DNA of 64,000 nt from VXNF01 sp964291305 (GTDB lineage: Bacteria; Actinomycetota; Acidimicrobiia; Acidimicrobiales; CATQHL01), in assembly GCA_964291305.2 (NCBI GenBank), contig OZ219783.1:620001-684000 (forward strand), given 5' to 3'. A program made the translations under genes and the position numbers. Under the pieces are notes generated by a model, which searched no databases, was not told the DNA's origin, and saw nothing but the letters and a program-made list of their open reading frames with translations. The stretch's first letter is position 1, and each line of letters begins with the position of its first letter. Below, one piece after another: positions 1-8,345 of this stretch.

Positions 1-247
1 CCTCGGGTTCCCGCAGGTTGATCGCCAGGCTGCGCTTGTTGCGGTTCACCGCGCCGAAAGCGGGATGCAGGGGGCCGTCGGGGTCCACGAGCGCCTGGCG
101 GAAAATGTCCCCGGTGCCTGGTCGTTCTATTTTCAGCACATCAGCGCCGTGGTCGGCCAGCAGTTGAGTCGCCACCGGCCCCATCACGATCTGAGAGAAG
201 TCCAAGATTCTGATCCCCGAGAGGGGTTGATCGCCGGGGAAGTTCAT
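1..247 (-). CDS. CaiB/BaiF family CoA-transferase, N-terminal part (cut by window edge)
   Basis: The minus strand reads an open N-terminus from an ATG at 247 (NFPGDQPLSGIRILDFSQIV...) and runs off the window at position 1 after about 82 codons. The features seen are the 'GIRILDFSQIVMGPVATQLL' start, then 'LADHGADVLKIERPGTGD' and 'NRNKRSLAINLR', the standard N-terminal signature of family III (CaiB/BaiF) CoA-transferases such as formyl-CoA transferase and carnitine CoA-transferase. These enzymes move CoA between carboxylic acids; the substrate cannot be told from this fragment. It is divergent from the GMC oxidoreductase at 289, with only about 40 bases between start codons, so both promoters must sit in or overlap that gap. 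The catalytic Asp region lies outside the window. Confidence 0.85.
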   Translation of the reverse strand, partial: MNFPGDQPLSGIRILDFSQIVMGPVATQLLADHGADVLKIERPGTGDIFRQALVDPDGPLHPAFGAVNRNKRSLAINLREPE

Positions 248-288
248 AGCTTTGAGATAGCTCTCCTACAGCAAAATATAGTACTTAG

Positions 289-1959
289 ATGCTGAAGCCT
301 AAGCAGCAGACATTTCAGACGGCGCGGGGACCCGCCCAGAACCCTGTCGCAGATGTGCTGATCGTCGGCTCTGGGGCCTCGGGTTCGGTGGCCGCTGTTC
401 GACTCGCCGGCGCCGGCTTCAGCGTGGTCTGCCTAGAACAGGGCGACTGGGCGCAAACCGCCGACTACATGAGCGCCACCCCGGAGGCCGAACTGGCCTG
501 GGTGCAGCGCTGGAATCCCGCCCCCAACGTGCGGGCCAACCAGGCCGACTACCCGCTCACCGGCGACGCCGACATCCGCCCGGTCATGTACAACGGCGTT
601 GGCGGGGGGCTGGTGCAGTGGGCGGCCATGTGGCAGCCGCTGCTCGTCTCGGACTTCAGGGTTCGCTCACTCGACGGGGTGGCCGACGACTGGCCGATCA
701 GCTGGGACGACCTGGCCCCCCACTACGCCTCGGTAGCGCACGAAATGTCGGTATCGGGCCTGGCCGGCGACCCAGCGCTGCCCGAGCTGGGCGTCTATCC
801 CAACCCGCCGATCGCCATTGGGAAGGTCGGCCAGGCGGCGGCCGCCGGGATGGACCGGCTGGGCTGGCACTGGTGGCCCGGTGCCAACGCCATTGCCTCG
901 CGCCGCCATGGCAAGCTGCAGGCTTGCCAGCGCCGCGGCACCTGTATGACCGGCTGCCCAGAGAGCGCCAAGGCAACCCCCTCGCTGACCCACTGGCCGG
1001 CCGCGCTGGCCGCTGGCGCCGACCTCATCACTGGCGCCCGAGTCGCCGAGATCCCCCTCGACAAGCGGGGTCGGGCGATAGGTGCCGTATATCTGGACGC
1101 CGCCGGCAACCAGCATTTCCAGCGGGCGCAGGTAGTGATTCTGGCCGCCAACGCCGTGGGCACGGCCCGCCTGCTGCTCCTGTCGAAGTCGGCGCGCTTT
1201 CCCGACGGGCTGGCTAACTCCTCTGGCCTAGTAGGGCGCCGGCTAATGCAGCACCCCTACCGCACCGTCACCGCCGTGTGCGAAGAGCCGCTGGAAAGTT
1301 GGCAGGGCCCCTGGGGTCAGAGCATCTATTCCTTGGAGTTCGCCGAGAGCCATCCCAGCCGAGACTTCGTGCGTGGTGCCAAGTGGATGGTCATGCCCCA
1401 CGGCGGTCCAATGTTCGCCGTGGCGGAGTATCACGAGGCGCATCGTCACGAGGGCTTCGAGGCCATCTGGGGGGAGAGTTTCCACCGGGCTACAGCAGAG
1501 CTGCTCGGGCACTCGTTCACTTGGGGTATCCAGGCGGAGGACCTGCCAGAAGAGCACAACCGAGTAGTCCTCGACCCGGATGTGTGCGACAGCTCGGGGT
1601 TGCCGACAGCCAGAATCCAGTACCGGGTGTCGGAAAACTCGCGGCGGATGCTGGACTTCAATGTGGCCCGAGCCGTAGAGGCCGCCGAAGCTGCCGGGGC
1701 AACCCAAACCCTGGTGAGAGAAATCTGGCCCAGCGGAATCGGCCACGTGCTGGGCACCACACCGATGGGTAACGACCCTGCCAGCTCGGTAGTGGATCGC
1801 TGGTGCCGGGCTCACGACGTGCCGAACCTTTACGTGATCGACGGAGGGGTGTTTGTGACCGGCGGATCAGCTAATCCCACCGCCACGATCATGGCCAACG
1901 CTCAGCGCGTGACCGACCACCTGATTGGGACGCGGACCTCCCAGGAGGTGCCGGGGTGA
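289..1959 (+). CDS. GMC (glucose-methanol-choline) family FAD oxidoreductase
   Basis: A 556-aa flavoprotein. A Rossmann FAD-binding motif (VLIVGSGASGSVAAVRLAGAG) lies at about residues 24-44, followed by a glycine loop (MYNGVGGGLVQWA) and a C-terminal GMC domain with 'GHVLGTTPMG' and 'GSANPTATIMA', which supply the catalytic His and Asn pair. A cysteine-containing stretch (CQRRGTCMTGCPESAK, about residue 209) resembles that of gluconate/sorbose-type dehydrogenases rather than choline oxidases. The family oxidises alcohols or sugars at a carbon next to the flavin; the substrate is unknown. The stop overlaps the GTG of the next gene (GTGA) and the third gene overlaps again, so the oxidoreductase, small subunit and P450 are very probably one transcript. 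No strong ribosome site is seen before the ATG at 289. Confidence 0.85.
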   Translation: MLKPKQQTFQTARGPAQNPVADVLIVGSGASGSVAAVRLAGAGFSVVCLEQGDWAQTADYMSATPEAELAWVQRWNPAPNVRANQADYPLTGDADIRPVMYNGVGGGLVQWAAMWQPLLVSDFRVRSLDGVADDWPISWDDLAPHYASVAHEMSVSGLAGDPALPELGVYPNPPIAIGKVGQAAAAGMDRLGWHWWPGANAIASRRHGKLQACQRRGTCMTGCPESAKATPSLTHWPAALAAGADLITGARVAEIPLDKRGRAIGAVYLDAAGNQHFQRAQVVILAANAVGTARLLLLSKSARFPDGLANSSGLVGRRLMQHPYRTVTAVCEEPLESWQGPWGQSIYSLEFAESHPSRDFVRGAKWMVMPHGGPMFAVAEYHEAHRHEGFEAIWGESFHRATAELLGHSFTWGIQAEDLPEEHNRVVLDPDVCDSSGLPTARIQYRVSENSRRMLDFNVARAVEAAEAAGATQTLVREIWPSGIGHVLGTTPMGNDPASSVVDRWCRAHDVPNLYVIDGGVFVTGGSANPTATIMANAQRVTDHLIGTRTSQEVPG

Positions 1960-2375
1960 GCGGTCCTCGCCTCGACGATTCGCAACGGGCGGCGTTGGCT
2001 CTGCTAGCCGATGTGCTAGTTGCCGAGGGTCGGGGTATGCCGGCGGCGTCGACGGTCGGCTTGGCCGGCGAGCTGATCGACCGCTGTCTGGAAGCCGCTC
2101 CCGTGCTAGCGGAACCTCTCGCAGCGCTGCTAGACGAGCTGGCTTCCCAGCCCCCTGAGGTGTTCGCCCGCCACCTGGCCGCCCAACGGCCCGACGACTT
2201 TGCCGTAATATCTACGGCGGTTGTCGGTTCCTACTATCTCAGCCCCACGGTGCGCCAGCTCATCGGCTATCCCGGCCAGCAGCCCAGCCCGCTCATAGCT
2301 ACTAGCGAACCCGATTACTTGGAGATGCTAGAGCGGGTTTACGAGCGCCACCGGGGCTTTCGGGAGGCACCGTGA
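1956..2375 (+). CDS. Small partner of the GMC oxidoreductase (gluconate 2-dehydrogenase subunit 3-like)
   Basis: A 139-aa, largely helical protein starting at a GTG that overlaps the upstream stop, with a good ribosome site (AGGAGG) inside the previous gene. The C-terminal half contains 'SYYLSPTVRQLIGYPGQ', the kind of segment found in the small subunits encoded beside GMC/gluconate dehydrogenase flavoproteins. Those subunits bind the catalytic subunit and in some systems carry a Tat signal; none is visible here, so a cytoplasmic complex is more likely. It overlaps the following P450 start by GTGA. The assignment rests on size, position and the YYLSP...GYPG segment; I cannot exclude a different helical protein. 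Confidence 0.6.
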   Translation: MSGPRLDDSQRAALALLADVLVAEGRGMPAASTVGLAGELIDRCLEAAPVLAEPLAALLDELASQPPEVFARHLAAQRPDDFAVISTAVVGSYYLSPTVRQLIGYPGQQPSPLIATSEPDYLEMLERVYERHRGFREAP

Positions 2376-3562
2376 CCCAGCGCATCGATAAACCGCCCGG
2401 TTGCCCCGTCGTTCGGTTCGATCACCACTCCGGGGATTTCGCCCGCGACCCGTGGAGCATCTACCAGGGCTTACGCGCCGCAAGGGTAGCGTACTCCGAT
2501 ACTTACGGCGGCTTCTACGTCCTCTCCCGCTACGAGGATGTGTGGGACGCGGCCCGCGACGACGAGACGTTCTCTTCCGACCGAGAGGTGGTGCTGCCCG
2601 CCACTGGTGTGGGTCGGCTGATCCCGCTCAACGCTGATCCTCCCGACTTGCAGCGCTACCGGTCGGCGTTGTTCCCGTATTTCACTCAGCGCGCTGCCGA
2701 GGCTATGGAGCCCGACATCCGGCGTTTCACCACGACCACTATCGATGCCTTCATCGATTCGGGAAGCTGTGACTTGGTCACCGACCTGGCGGCTCCGGTC
2801 CCCGCCATGACCACGCTGGAGTTGATGGGTCTGCCGCCGGAGGACTGGGCCATCCTGGCCGAGCCGCTGCACGGTCTAATTTCCTACCCAACCGACCACC
2901 CAAGCCACGAGTCCGCCCGGGAAGGCGTCTGGGCGATTCGCCAGCGTTTCGCCGCCGAGGTTGCCGAGCGAGCCGCTAAGCCCCGTGACGACATGATCAT
3001 GCACCTGCTAAGCCTCGAAAGGCAAGGCTCCCTGAACCGCGACGAGGTGGTGGACCTGCTCATGATGGTCACCATCGGCGGCTTCGACACCACCATGGCA
3101 GCCATCGGCAGCGCCTTGCTGTATCTGGAGCAGCACCCAGCCGAGCGCCGCCGCCTGGCGGAGGACCCTAGTTTGCTACCTGCTGCCGTTGACGAGTTCT
3201 TGCGCTTCGAGGCTCCCGTGCAGGGCTTCGCCCGGACGGTCACCCGGGACATTCAGATCGGCGACTGCCCGATACCTGCGGGGGAGACGGTCTTCCTGCT
3301 CTGGGGCTCGGCTAACCGCGACCCCGAGGCCTTCGACCGACCCGACGAGATGGTCTTGGACCGCCGACCCAACCGCCATCTCACCTTCGGCGTGGGCGGT
3401 CACCGCTGCTTGGGTTCTCACCTAGCCAGGGTAGAAATGCGGGTGGTGCTAGCCGAGATCCTGAAACGTCTCGGCGACTACACCGTTTCGCACGTAGACA
3501 TCTGCTGGCCCAACAGCGTCGGCATCCTCTACGGCCGCTCCCACATTCCCGCCACGTTCTAG
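2372..3562 (+). CDS. Cytochrome P450
   Basis: A 396-aa soluble bacterial P450 of normal length. The haem-ligand loop is 'FGVGGHRCLGSHLARVE' (FxxGxHxCxG, Cys ligand), the K-helix ExxR is 'EFLR', and the I-helix oxygen-activation motif is 'IGGFDTTMAAIG' (acid-Thr pair: D-T-T). No membrane anchor is seen, as expected for class I systems that need a ferredoxin and reductase; neither is encoded next to it. It starts with GTG overlapping the upstream stop and closes the three-gene operon GMC, small subunit, P450. The linkage suggests successive oxidations of one hydroxylated or methylated substrate, but which step comes first is not shown by the sequence. Confidence 0.95.
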   Translation: MTQRIDKPPGCPVVRFDHHSGDFARDPWSIYQGLRAARVAYSDTYGGFYVLSRYEDVWDAARDDETFSSDREVVLPATGVGRLIPLNADPPDLQRYRSALFPYFTQRAAEAMEPDIRRFTTTTIDAFIDSGSCDLVTDLAAPVPAMTTLELMGLPPEDWAILAEPLHGLISYPTDHPSHESAREGVWAIRQRFAAEVAERAAKPRDDMIMHLLSLERQGSLNRDEVVDLLMMVTIGGFDTTMAAIGSALLYLEQHPAERRRLAEDPSLLPAAVDEFLRFEAPVQGFARTVTRDIQIGDCPIPAGETVFLLWGSANRDPEAFDRPDEMVLDRRPNRHLTFGVGGHRCLGSHLARVEMRVVLAEILKRLGDYTVSHVDICWPNSVGILYGRSHIPATF

Positions 3563-3607
3563 CTAGATTCCCGCCGGCTGCTAGCCCGCCCGCTGCCGTC
3601 GGCGGAC

Positions 3608-4189
3608 TCAGAACGGAGAGGTCTCCCCGTTTGGCACGCCGACGTCGAAGGTCTTCATCATTTGTGCTAGCAGGTTGTAGTAACCGACAATGGTGACGAG
3701 TTCCATGACGCCGTCGAGGCCGAGGACTTTCCGCGCTTGCCGGAAAGTGGCGTCGTCGGGCCGCTCCCCGGCGATCAGTGCCCGGCAGAAATCAAAGGTC
3801 GCCGCCGCGGTCTCGTCGTCGAATTCGGGCGTCTCGCCAGCCTTTAGAGCCGCGATCTGCTCGTCGCCTAGGCCCGCCCGGCGGGCGATGGGTTCGTGCG
3901 CCCACCACTCAAACTCCGAACGCCAGTGCGCCGCAACCGCCAGGATGGTCACTTCCCGCACCAGCGGGCTCAGGTCGGACCCAAAGCGTATGGCACCCCC
4001 TAAAGCCTGCAGAGCGTTACCCACTACGGGGCTCAGCAGGAGGGCGTTGAACGGGCCTACCAGGCTTCCGTCGGATTCGGTCAGCCGGAACGAGGCGTCT
4101 CGGGCTCTATCCCCGCCAGCGATTGAGTTATAGAGGTCTCGCTGCTCGGCGGTGAGTTCCTCCGGGCGCAGTCCGCTCAGGCGGCTCAC
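3608..4189 (-). CDS. Carboxymuconolactone decarboxylase (AhpD-like) family protein
   Basis: I chose the GTG at 4189 (VSRLSGLRPEELT...), which overlaps the stop of the upstream amidohydrolase (GTGA); the open frame extends further upstream but only antiparallel to that gene. The 193-aa product has the family core 'REVTILAVAAHWRSEFEWWAHEPIARRAGLGDEQIAAL' followed by a second helical half ending '...ELVTIVGYYNLLAQMMKTFDV'. The AhpD CxxC pair is absent, so a peroxidase role is unlikely; the His in 'WWAHEP' matches the CMD-type branch. Such proteins occur in many aromatic or heterocycle degradation operons as decarboxylases or hydrolases of lactones. Translational coupling to the ring-opening amidohydrolase suggests it acts on that pathway's product. 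Confidence 0.8.
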   Translation of the reverse strand: MSRLSGLRPEELTAEQRDLYNSIAGGDRARDASFRLTESDGSLVGPFNALLLSPVVGNALQALGGAIRFGSDLSPLVREVTILAVAAHWRSEFEWWAHEPIARRAGLGDEQIAALKAGETPEFDDETAAATFDFCRALIAGERPDDATFRQARKVLGLDGVMELVTIVGYYNLLAQMMKTFDVGVPNGETSPF

Positions 4190-5286
4190 GGCCCCAAGTC
4201 CACGATGGCCGCCACCGAGCCGCCGCCTGCCGGACCTTGCTGCAGGCCCGCCACCGACACGAACACAGCGGGGTCGCCGATGGCCGCTGCCGCCACGCCG
4301 CCGACTGCACCTTTGGTGTGGTGGGTGTGATGCACGTCGGAGTCGTTGAGTGCCACCTGACGCCGGCCTCGCAGCCGTCCCGAGGGGTCGGCCTCGCACT
4401 TGATAAAGCAGTTCACCACTCGGTCGTTTAGGTCCTCGGCCCGGGGGCGCTCGGGCAGCTCTAGGCCGGCGGAGCGGATGGCATCGTAGATGCCGTCGAA
4501 GTCCAAGGCGTCGTGCATCACCGAGTGACCTATGCGGTAGCGCCCGCCGACGCCGAGTCGGTTGCCGACGACGACTATTTGAGCCTCCACCTGCTCCACC
4601 CCAGAGGAACAAGAGGCCACCGAGGAATACACCGAGAGGTCCTTAGCGATCTGCTCGGGCCGCGGCCGGGGGATCTCGCCCAGCGCAGTGGCGATACCCA
4701 GGGCGGAGGTGGCGTTGGACACCGCCATGGACTCCATGGTGTCGGTGAGGGCCACTGTCTTGCCCCGAGAGTGGGCATCTGCAATGCGCTCGGCGGTCAG
4801 CAGCGGCGTCTTTGTCTGCACGAAATGCACGTCGGCGCTGTCGCTAATTCCGGCGGCCTCCATCGCCTTACGCACGCCAGCAGCCACTTTGTCCACCATC
4901 TCCAGGCGGCCGATCTCCTCGGGCAGGATGGGCTCGGACACGGCGAAGCCCACGGCCAGACGCTTCTCGTCCGCCGGCTCAGCGGGGCCGTCCACCTTGG
5001 CGAAGACCGTCATGTGCGGCGAAATGACGCCATCACAGCCACCCGACCAGGCAATTGGCACCTTTAGGGCCTCAGCGCGGGTCTTGCCGGCGTGCTCCAC
5101 GAGGAAGTCTCGCAGCACCCGGTCGGCCAGAACTCGGGAGAAGTCGTTGACCCCGCCGTTGCCTTCCACCTTGCCGATTAGGGCCACTATTTCCTCAGCG
5201 GCGAAGTCGCCGGCTGCGATGGCCGCCTCCAAACCGGAGGTGTCCTGCACGCTCTCGAAGGGGATCTTGCGTACGACGTAGGGCAT
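4186..5286 (-). CDS. Ring-opening amidohydrolase (barbiturase / cyanuric acid amidohydrolase family)
   Basis: A 366-aa protein of the length of AtzD/TrzD and barbiturase. Visible family marks are 'ALIGKVEGNGGVNDFSR', 'IAWSGGCDGVISPHMTVFAK', 'ASCSSGVEQVEAQIVVVGN' and the end 'GLQQGPAGGGSVAAIVDLG', i.e. three related repeats that each supply a Ser-Lys pair in this fold. The enzymes hydrolyse cyclic ureides: cyanuric acid to carboxybiuret, or barbiturate to ureidomalonate. Which of the two cannot be read from the sequence, but nearby molybdenum hydroxylases and a nucleoside-type importer favour a pyrimidine-like substrate (inference). The start has a strong ribosome site (AGGAGGAC, 5 to 6 bases before ATG). 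It is coupled to the CMD-like gene and divergent from a RidA fusion. Confidence 0.88.
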   Translation of the reverse strand: MPYVVRKIPFESVQDTSGLEAAIAAGDFAAEEIVALIGKVEGNGGVNDFSRVLADRVLRDFLVEHAGKTRAEALKVPIAWSGGCDGVISPHMTVFAKVDGPAEPADEKRLAVGFAVSEPILPEEIGRLEMVDKVAAGVRKAMEAAGISDSADVHFVQTKTPLLTAERIADAHSRGKTVALTDTMESMAVSNATSALGIATALGEIPRPRPEQIAKDLSVYSSVASCSSGVEQVEAQIVVVGNRLGVGGRYRIGHSVMHDALDFDGIYDAIRSAGLELPERPRAEDLNDRVVNCFIKCEADPSGRLRGRRQVALNDSDVHHTHHTKGAVGGVAAAAIGDPAVFVSVAGLQQGPAGGGSVAAIVDLGP

Positions 5287-5469
5287 CTCGGGTCCTCCTA
5301 GCCCTGGGAATGGCTCGGACCAGTGGTGACGCCTCGTGGCTGCCGCCGCCGGCCGCTAGGGGCCCCATGATAAAGCAGTGTTGAATCGTCTACGATCCTG
5401 TTGACATTTCTGATCCCGCGGCTGGCGGCCAACTTCCCAGCGGCGGGACCGACACGAGGAGTCCGTCCC
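5287..5469. promoter_or_regulatory. Divergent intergenic region between amidohydrolase and RidA fusion
   Basis: This 183-base gap separates two outward-facing starts and must hold both promoters. A TTGACA hexamer lies at 5401 on the plus strand, without a convincing -10 at the right distance. The only clear signals are the ribosome sites next to each start codon. No operator palindrome was found by eye. Confidence 0.35.
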
Positions 5470-6783
5470 ATGTCCGCTGCCAAGCACCTGCTCCCTGGCT
5501 CAGAGACCAAGCGAGCGGGCGACCTGCTCTACGTCTCGACGATTTTCCCGGTAGACGGCGACGGTCGCACCGTGTATTCCACTTCCGGTTCGCCCCACAT
5601 GGGTGACTCCGACGTTTATGCCCAGTCCCGTGCGATTCTCGACGAGTTGGCCCGGCGGGTGGAGGCCGACGGAAGCTCCATGGATCGGGTGCTGCGGGTG
5701 GAGGTGCAGTTGGCTTCAGCGGCGGACTTCCACGAGTTCAAGCTCGCCTGGATGGAGGCTTTCGGCGACGAGCCGCCGGCCCGCACAACCATCGTGGTGG
5801 GGAACGATCAGGTGGTGCCCGGGACTTTGGTGACGCTCAACGCTGTGGCACTGAACGGCGACTCGGCGGCCCAGCGCCAGACCATCCACACCGACGAGGC
5901 CCCAAACCCTATGCCTTATGAGCACGTGCCCCAGGCCATCAGGGGTGGTCACTGGGTGTATCCCTCGGCCCTGCCGGCGTGCGACTACGAGACCGGCATC
6001 CCCCTAGGCGTGGGCAAGAACCTTCCCGCCTTCCCTTACTACGCCAACGACGCCACCGACCAGGCCGAGTACGTCTTCGCCAACCTGCAGAAGGTGATGC
6101 AGGCGGCCGGCACCGAGGTGGCCAACATAATCAAGGCCCATCTTTACGAGCCCAGCCTGCTCACGTTCCCCGATGTGGACGCCGTCTGGGCCCGCTACAT
6201 GCCGCGCCCACCTACCCGCGCCTCCATGGCCGCCCGAGATCTGCTGGTAGAGCGGGCAGTGTTCGTGGCCAACCTGCTGGGGGTTATGCCCGACGAGTCG
6301 ATGAAGATCGTAGAGACCCGCAAGGGCATTCACTGGCACCCCGTGCTGGTGCGGAAAGTGAACTTCACGCCCGGCATCGCCGTAGGTGACGACTGGCTGT
6401 TCCTAGCCGGTCAGGTGCCGGTGCCCGATTTCCTAACCGGCGTGGTAGGCACCGGTCCGTCGGCGTTGCGCAACTACTTCTCTGATATAGAGCTGCAGAC
6501 CGAGACCACCATGCGCCTAATTCAGGACCAGATCGACTCCAACGGATTCGAACTGCGAGACGTGGTGGACGCGCACATCTTCCTAGTGCACGCCCAGCGT
6601 GACTACCGAGGCTTCGAACGAGCCTGGAACCGGATAATGACCGAAGGCGGGGTAGAGAACCCACCACCCATAACACTAATCCCATCACGCCAGCGCGACG
6701 GAGGCACCGGCATAATGTTCCTAGGCCCCGACGAGGTAATCCGCCCCGACATAGAAATAGACTTCATCCTCCACCGAAGCTGA
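5470..6783 (+). CDS. Triple-domain RidA/YjgF/Rid family protein
   Basis: The frame is open from 5401, but I place the start at the ATG at 5470 (SAAKHLLPGSETKRAGDLL), which has GAGGAG upstream and begins where RidA homology begins; this gives 437 aa. A single RidA subunit is about 130 aa, and here three can be seen: 'AGDLLYVSTIFPVDGDG...' (about 15-125), 'RGGHWVYPSALPACDYETG...' (about 155-270) and 'GDDWLFLAGQVPVPDFLTG...' (about 305-430). Classical RidA deaminates reactive enamine/imine intermediates; the diagnostic Arg of active RidA is not obvious here, so it may belong to a Rid subgroup linked to pyrimidine or heterocycle catabolism. It is divergent from the ring-opening amidohydrolase. 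A paralogue of the same architecture lies at 50007. Confidence 0.85.
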   Translation: MSAAKHLLPGSETKRAGDLLYVSTIFPVDGDGRTVYSTSGSPHMGDSDVYAQSRAILDELARRVEADGSSMDRVLRVEVQLASAADFHEFKLAWMEAFGDEPPARTTIVVGNDQVVPGTLVTLNAVALNGDSAAQRQTIHTDEAPNPMPYEHVPQAIRGGHWVYPSALPACDYETGIPLGVGKNLPAFPYYANDATDQAEYVFANLQKVMQAAGTEVANIIKAHLYEPSLLTFPDVDAVWARYMPRPPTRASMAARDLLVERAVFVANLLGVMPDESMKIVETRKGIHWHPVLVRKVNFTPGIAVGDDWLFLAGQVPVPDFLTGVVGTGPSALRNYFSDIELQTETTMRLIQDQIDSNGFELRDVVDAHIFLVHAQRDYRGFERAWNRIMTEGGVENPPPITLIPSRQRDGGTGIMFLGPDEVIRPDIEIDFILHRS

Positions 6784-6794
6784 CCTTAGAGGGG

Positions 6795-8309
6795 TCACTC
6801 GTATATCCACTTGAAGTCAGAAGGATCGTGGCCGAATAGTTCGAGCAATTTACGCACCCGTGTCCTTAGTTGTTTGGAATTCCCATGGACAACGAAGTAG
6901 TATTCCGATTGCCTTGGTTTATAGCACCGTGTCCTGCCGCTTAGGCTTAGCATTTCCGGATTGCGTGCCGCAAAAGGGAACCTGCTTCCGGATCGTCGCA
7001 GTCCTTGGACGCGATGAAAATCGTGGGTATGTCTATCGTAGAGGAGGTTCAAGAACTTCTTGTATGCATCTACATAAGATTCTACTTCGTGGCGTTCACC
7101 CCATAGCTCCACAGCTACAGGTTTCTGATACTGTGCCTCTTGTTTCAGTTCTGTAGTACGTAAGATATGTTGCTCATAGTCCCCCGTCCCGAGATAATTG
7201 TTTGGTGATGTCTCGACACTGTCCTCGTATGCAATTTCGAATTCAGAGGGATCGTGGCCGAACTCAGTTAGCAACGCGCGAGCTAAAGCCGTGGCGTAGT
7301 GGATGGTTCCGGGGACAATGAAGAAGTGTCCTGATGACAGTGGCTCGTAGTAATGTTTCCTGCCCCTATTACCAAGCATCTCGGGGTCGCGGGCGACATA
7401 GGGCAGACTAGCCTCTGGCAGGCTTAGCTCTTGGATGAGATGAAATTTATCGCGATACTTTTCGAAGATACAGTCTACTAATTTCCTATATGCAGCGGCA
7501 TGAGATCGGATTTCGTAGCGTTCACCCCATAACTCCATCGCTATGGGTCTCTTACTTGTTTTCGGTCTCTTCGGCTTGGGGATCTGCGGTGACTGGCTCG
7601 ATGGCGGAGTTTTCGTCATTTCCTCGGCCGGCACATTAGCGGACGGAATGGGCGAGCCTCGAAGAGCTGCCACCAACTGAGGCTTCGTGGGCCGCAGGCT
7701 GACCTGCTCGTAAACCCGCTTGCCAAATAGTTCGACCAGTTCGTCGTCAGGTTCGCTCAGCATGCGCTGCCAAATTCCCGGCATCTCTGTGCTGAGGTGA
7801 GCAGCCTCTAGGCTGGCCTTGCGGACATCCCTAGCCCGGCGCTCTGCTTGCCCGTTGACCAGCTTTTCCTTGCTCAGAAACGCTTCGAAGTCCTCAACAA
7901 GTTGATCCACCGGGTCTTCAGTGATCTTAAGGGTCGAGAATCGGCGGTCCTGGGGTGGGCCGGATTCGCGCGGAAGGTACAGCCACCACTCCAGGCCGGT
8001 GGTTAGGACACAAATGTCCACCCCCTCGTGAAAGGCGTATCCGAGAACCTGTCCAACATGACTGCTCAGGTCGGCACCAGGCGATTTAGCCTCGATCAGC
8101 GCTAAGAACCGACCTGCGGACTTGAGCGCAATATCTACACGGCCACCGCTGCGTTTACTGCCCACCGGGAGTTCGTAGCTCACCTCAGGCCCGAACGGAT
8201 CCCAGCCAAGACTCTGCAGTATCGGAGCCAAGATCCACTGCTTGGCCGACTCCTCATTCGGCGGAGTCGGAGAAGAGCGAATTGTGTCCAATCGTTCACG
8301 CAGAGACAT
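6795..8309 (-). CDS. PD-(D/E)XK nuclease-like protein with two C-terminal repeat modules (paralogue A)
   Basis: 504 aa. Residues 1-165 match the N-terminal nuclease domain of type I restriction R subunits: 'GGRVDIALKS' supplies Asp59, 'LALIEAKSP' supplies Glu73 and Lys75, and 'GQVLGYA' gives a QxxxY motif (Gln87, Tyr91). A shared linker 'LRPTKPQLVAALRGSPIP' (about 205-222) leads to two copies of a ~105-residue module, at about 255-360 and 396-504. Module marks are 'MELWGER', 'LPYVARDPEML', 'YYEPLSSGHFF' and 'FGHDPS'. No helicase or ATPase motor is present, so this is not a full HsdR. The start has GAGGGG upstream and lies 36 bases after the stop of paralogue B. I know no function for the C-terminal module; a DNA or nucleotide recognition role is inference. 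Confidence 0.85.
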   Translation of the reverse strand: MSLRERLDTIRSSPTPPNEESAKQWILAPILQSLGWDPFGPEVSYELPVGSKRSGGRVDIALKSAGRFLALIEAKSPGADLSSHVGQVLGYAFHEGVDICVLTTGLEWWLYLPRESGPPQDRRFSTLKITEDPVDQLVEDFEAFLSKEKLVNGQAERRARDVRKASLEAAHLSTEMPGIWQRMLSEPDDELVELFGKRVYEQVSLRPTKPQLVAALRGSPIPSANVPAEEMTKTPPSSQSPQIPKPKRPKTSKRPIAMELWGERYEIRSHAAAYRKLVDCIFEKYRDKFHLIQELSLPEASLPYVARDPEMLGNRGRKHYYEPLSSGHFFIVPGTIHYATALARALLTEFGHDPSEFEIAYEDSVETSPNNYLGTGDYEQHILRTTELKQEAQYQKPVAVELWGERHEVESYVDAYKKFLNLLYDRHTHDFHRVQGLRRSGSRFPFAARNPEMLSLSGRTRCYKPRQSEYYFVVHGNSKQLRTRVRKLLELFGHDPSDFKWIYE

Positions 8310-8345
8310 AATCCCCCTCAGTGTGACCAGTAGACGAGAACTGCG

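Noticed and set aside
618..1815. Several long open frames on both strands inside the GMC gene
   Set aside because: They are GC-rich shadow frames; only the 289-1959 frame shows FAD and GMC motifs.
4190..4612. N-terminal extension of the carboxymuconolactone decarboxylase frame
   Set aside because: The extra 140 codons lie antisense-frame over the amidohydrolase gene, are Arg/Pro/Gly-rich and have no family resemblance; the GTG at 4189 overlaps the upstream stop.
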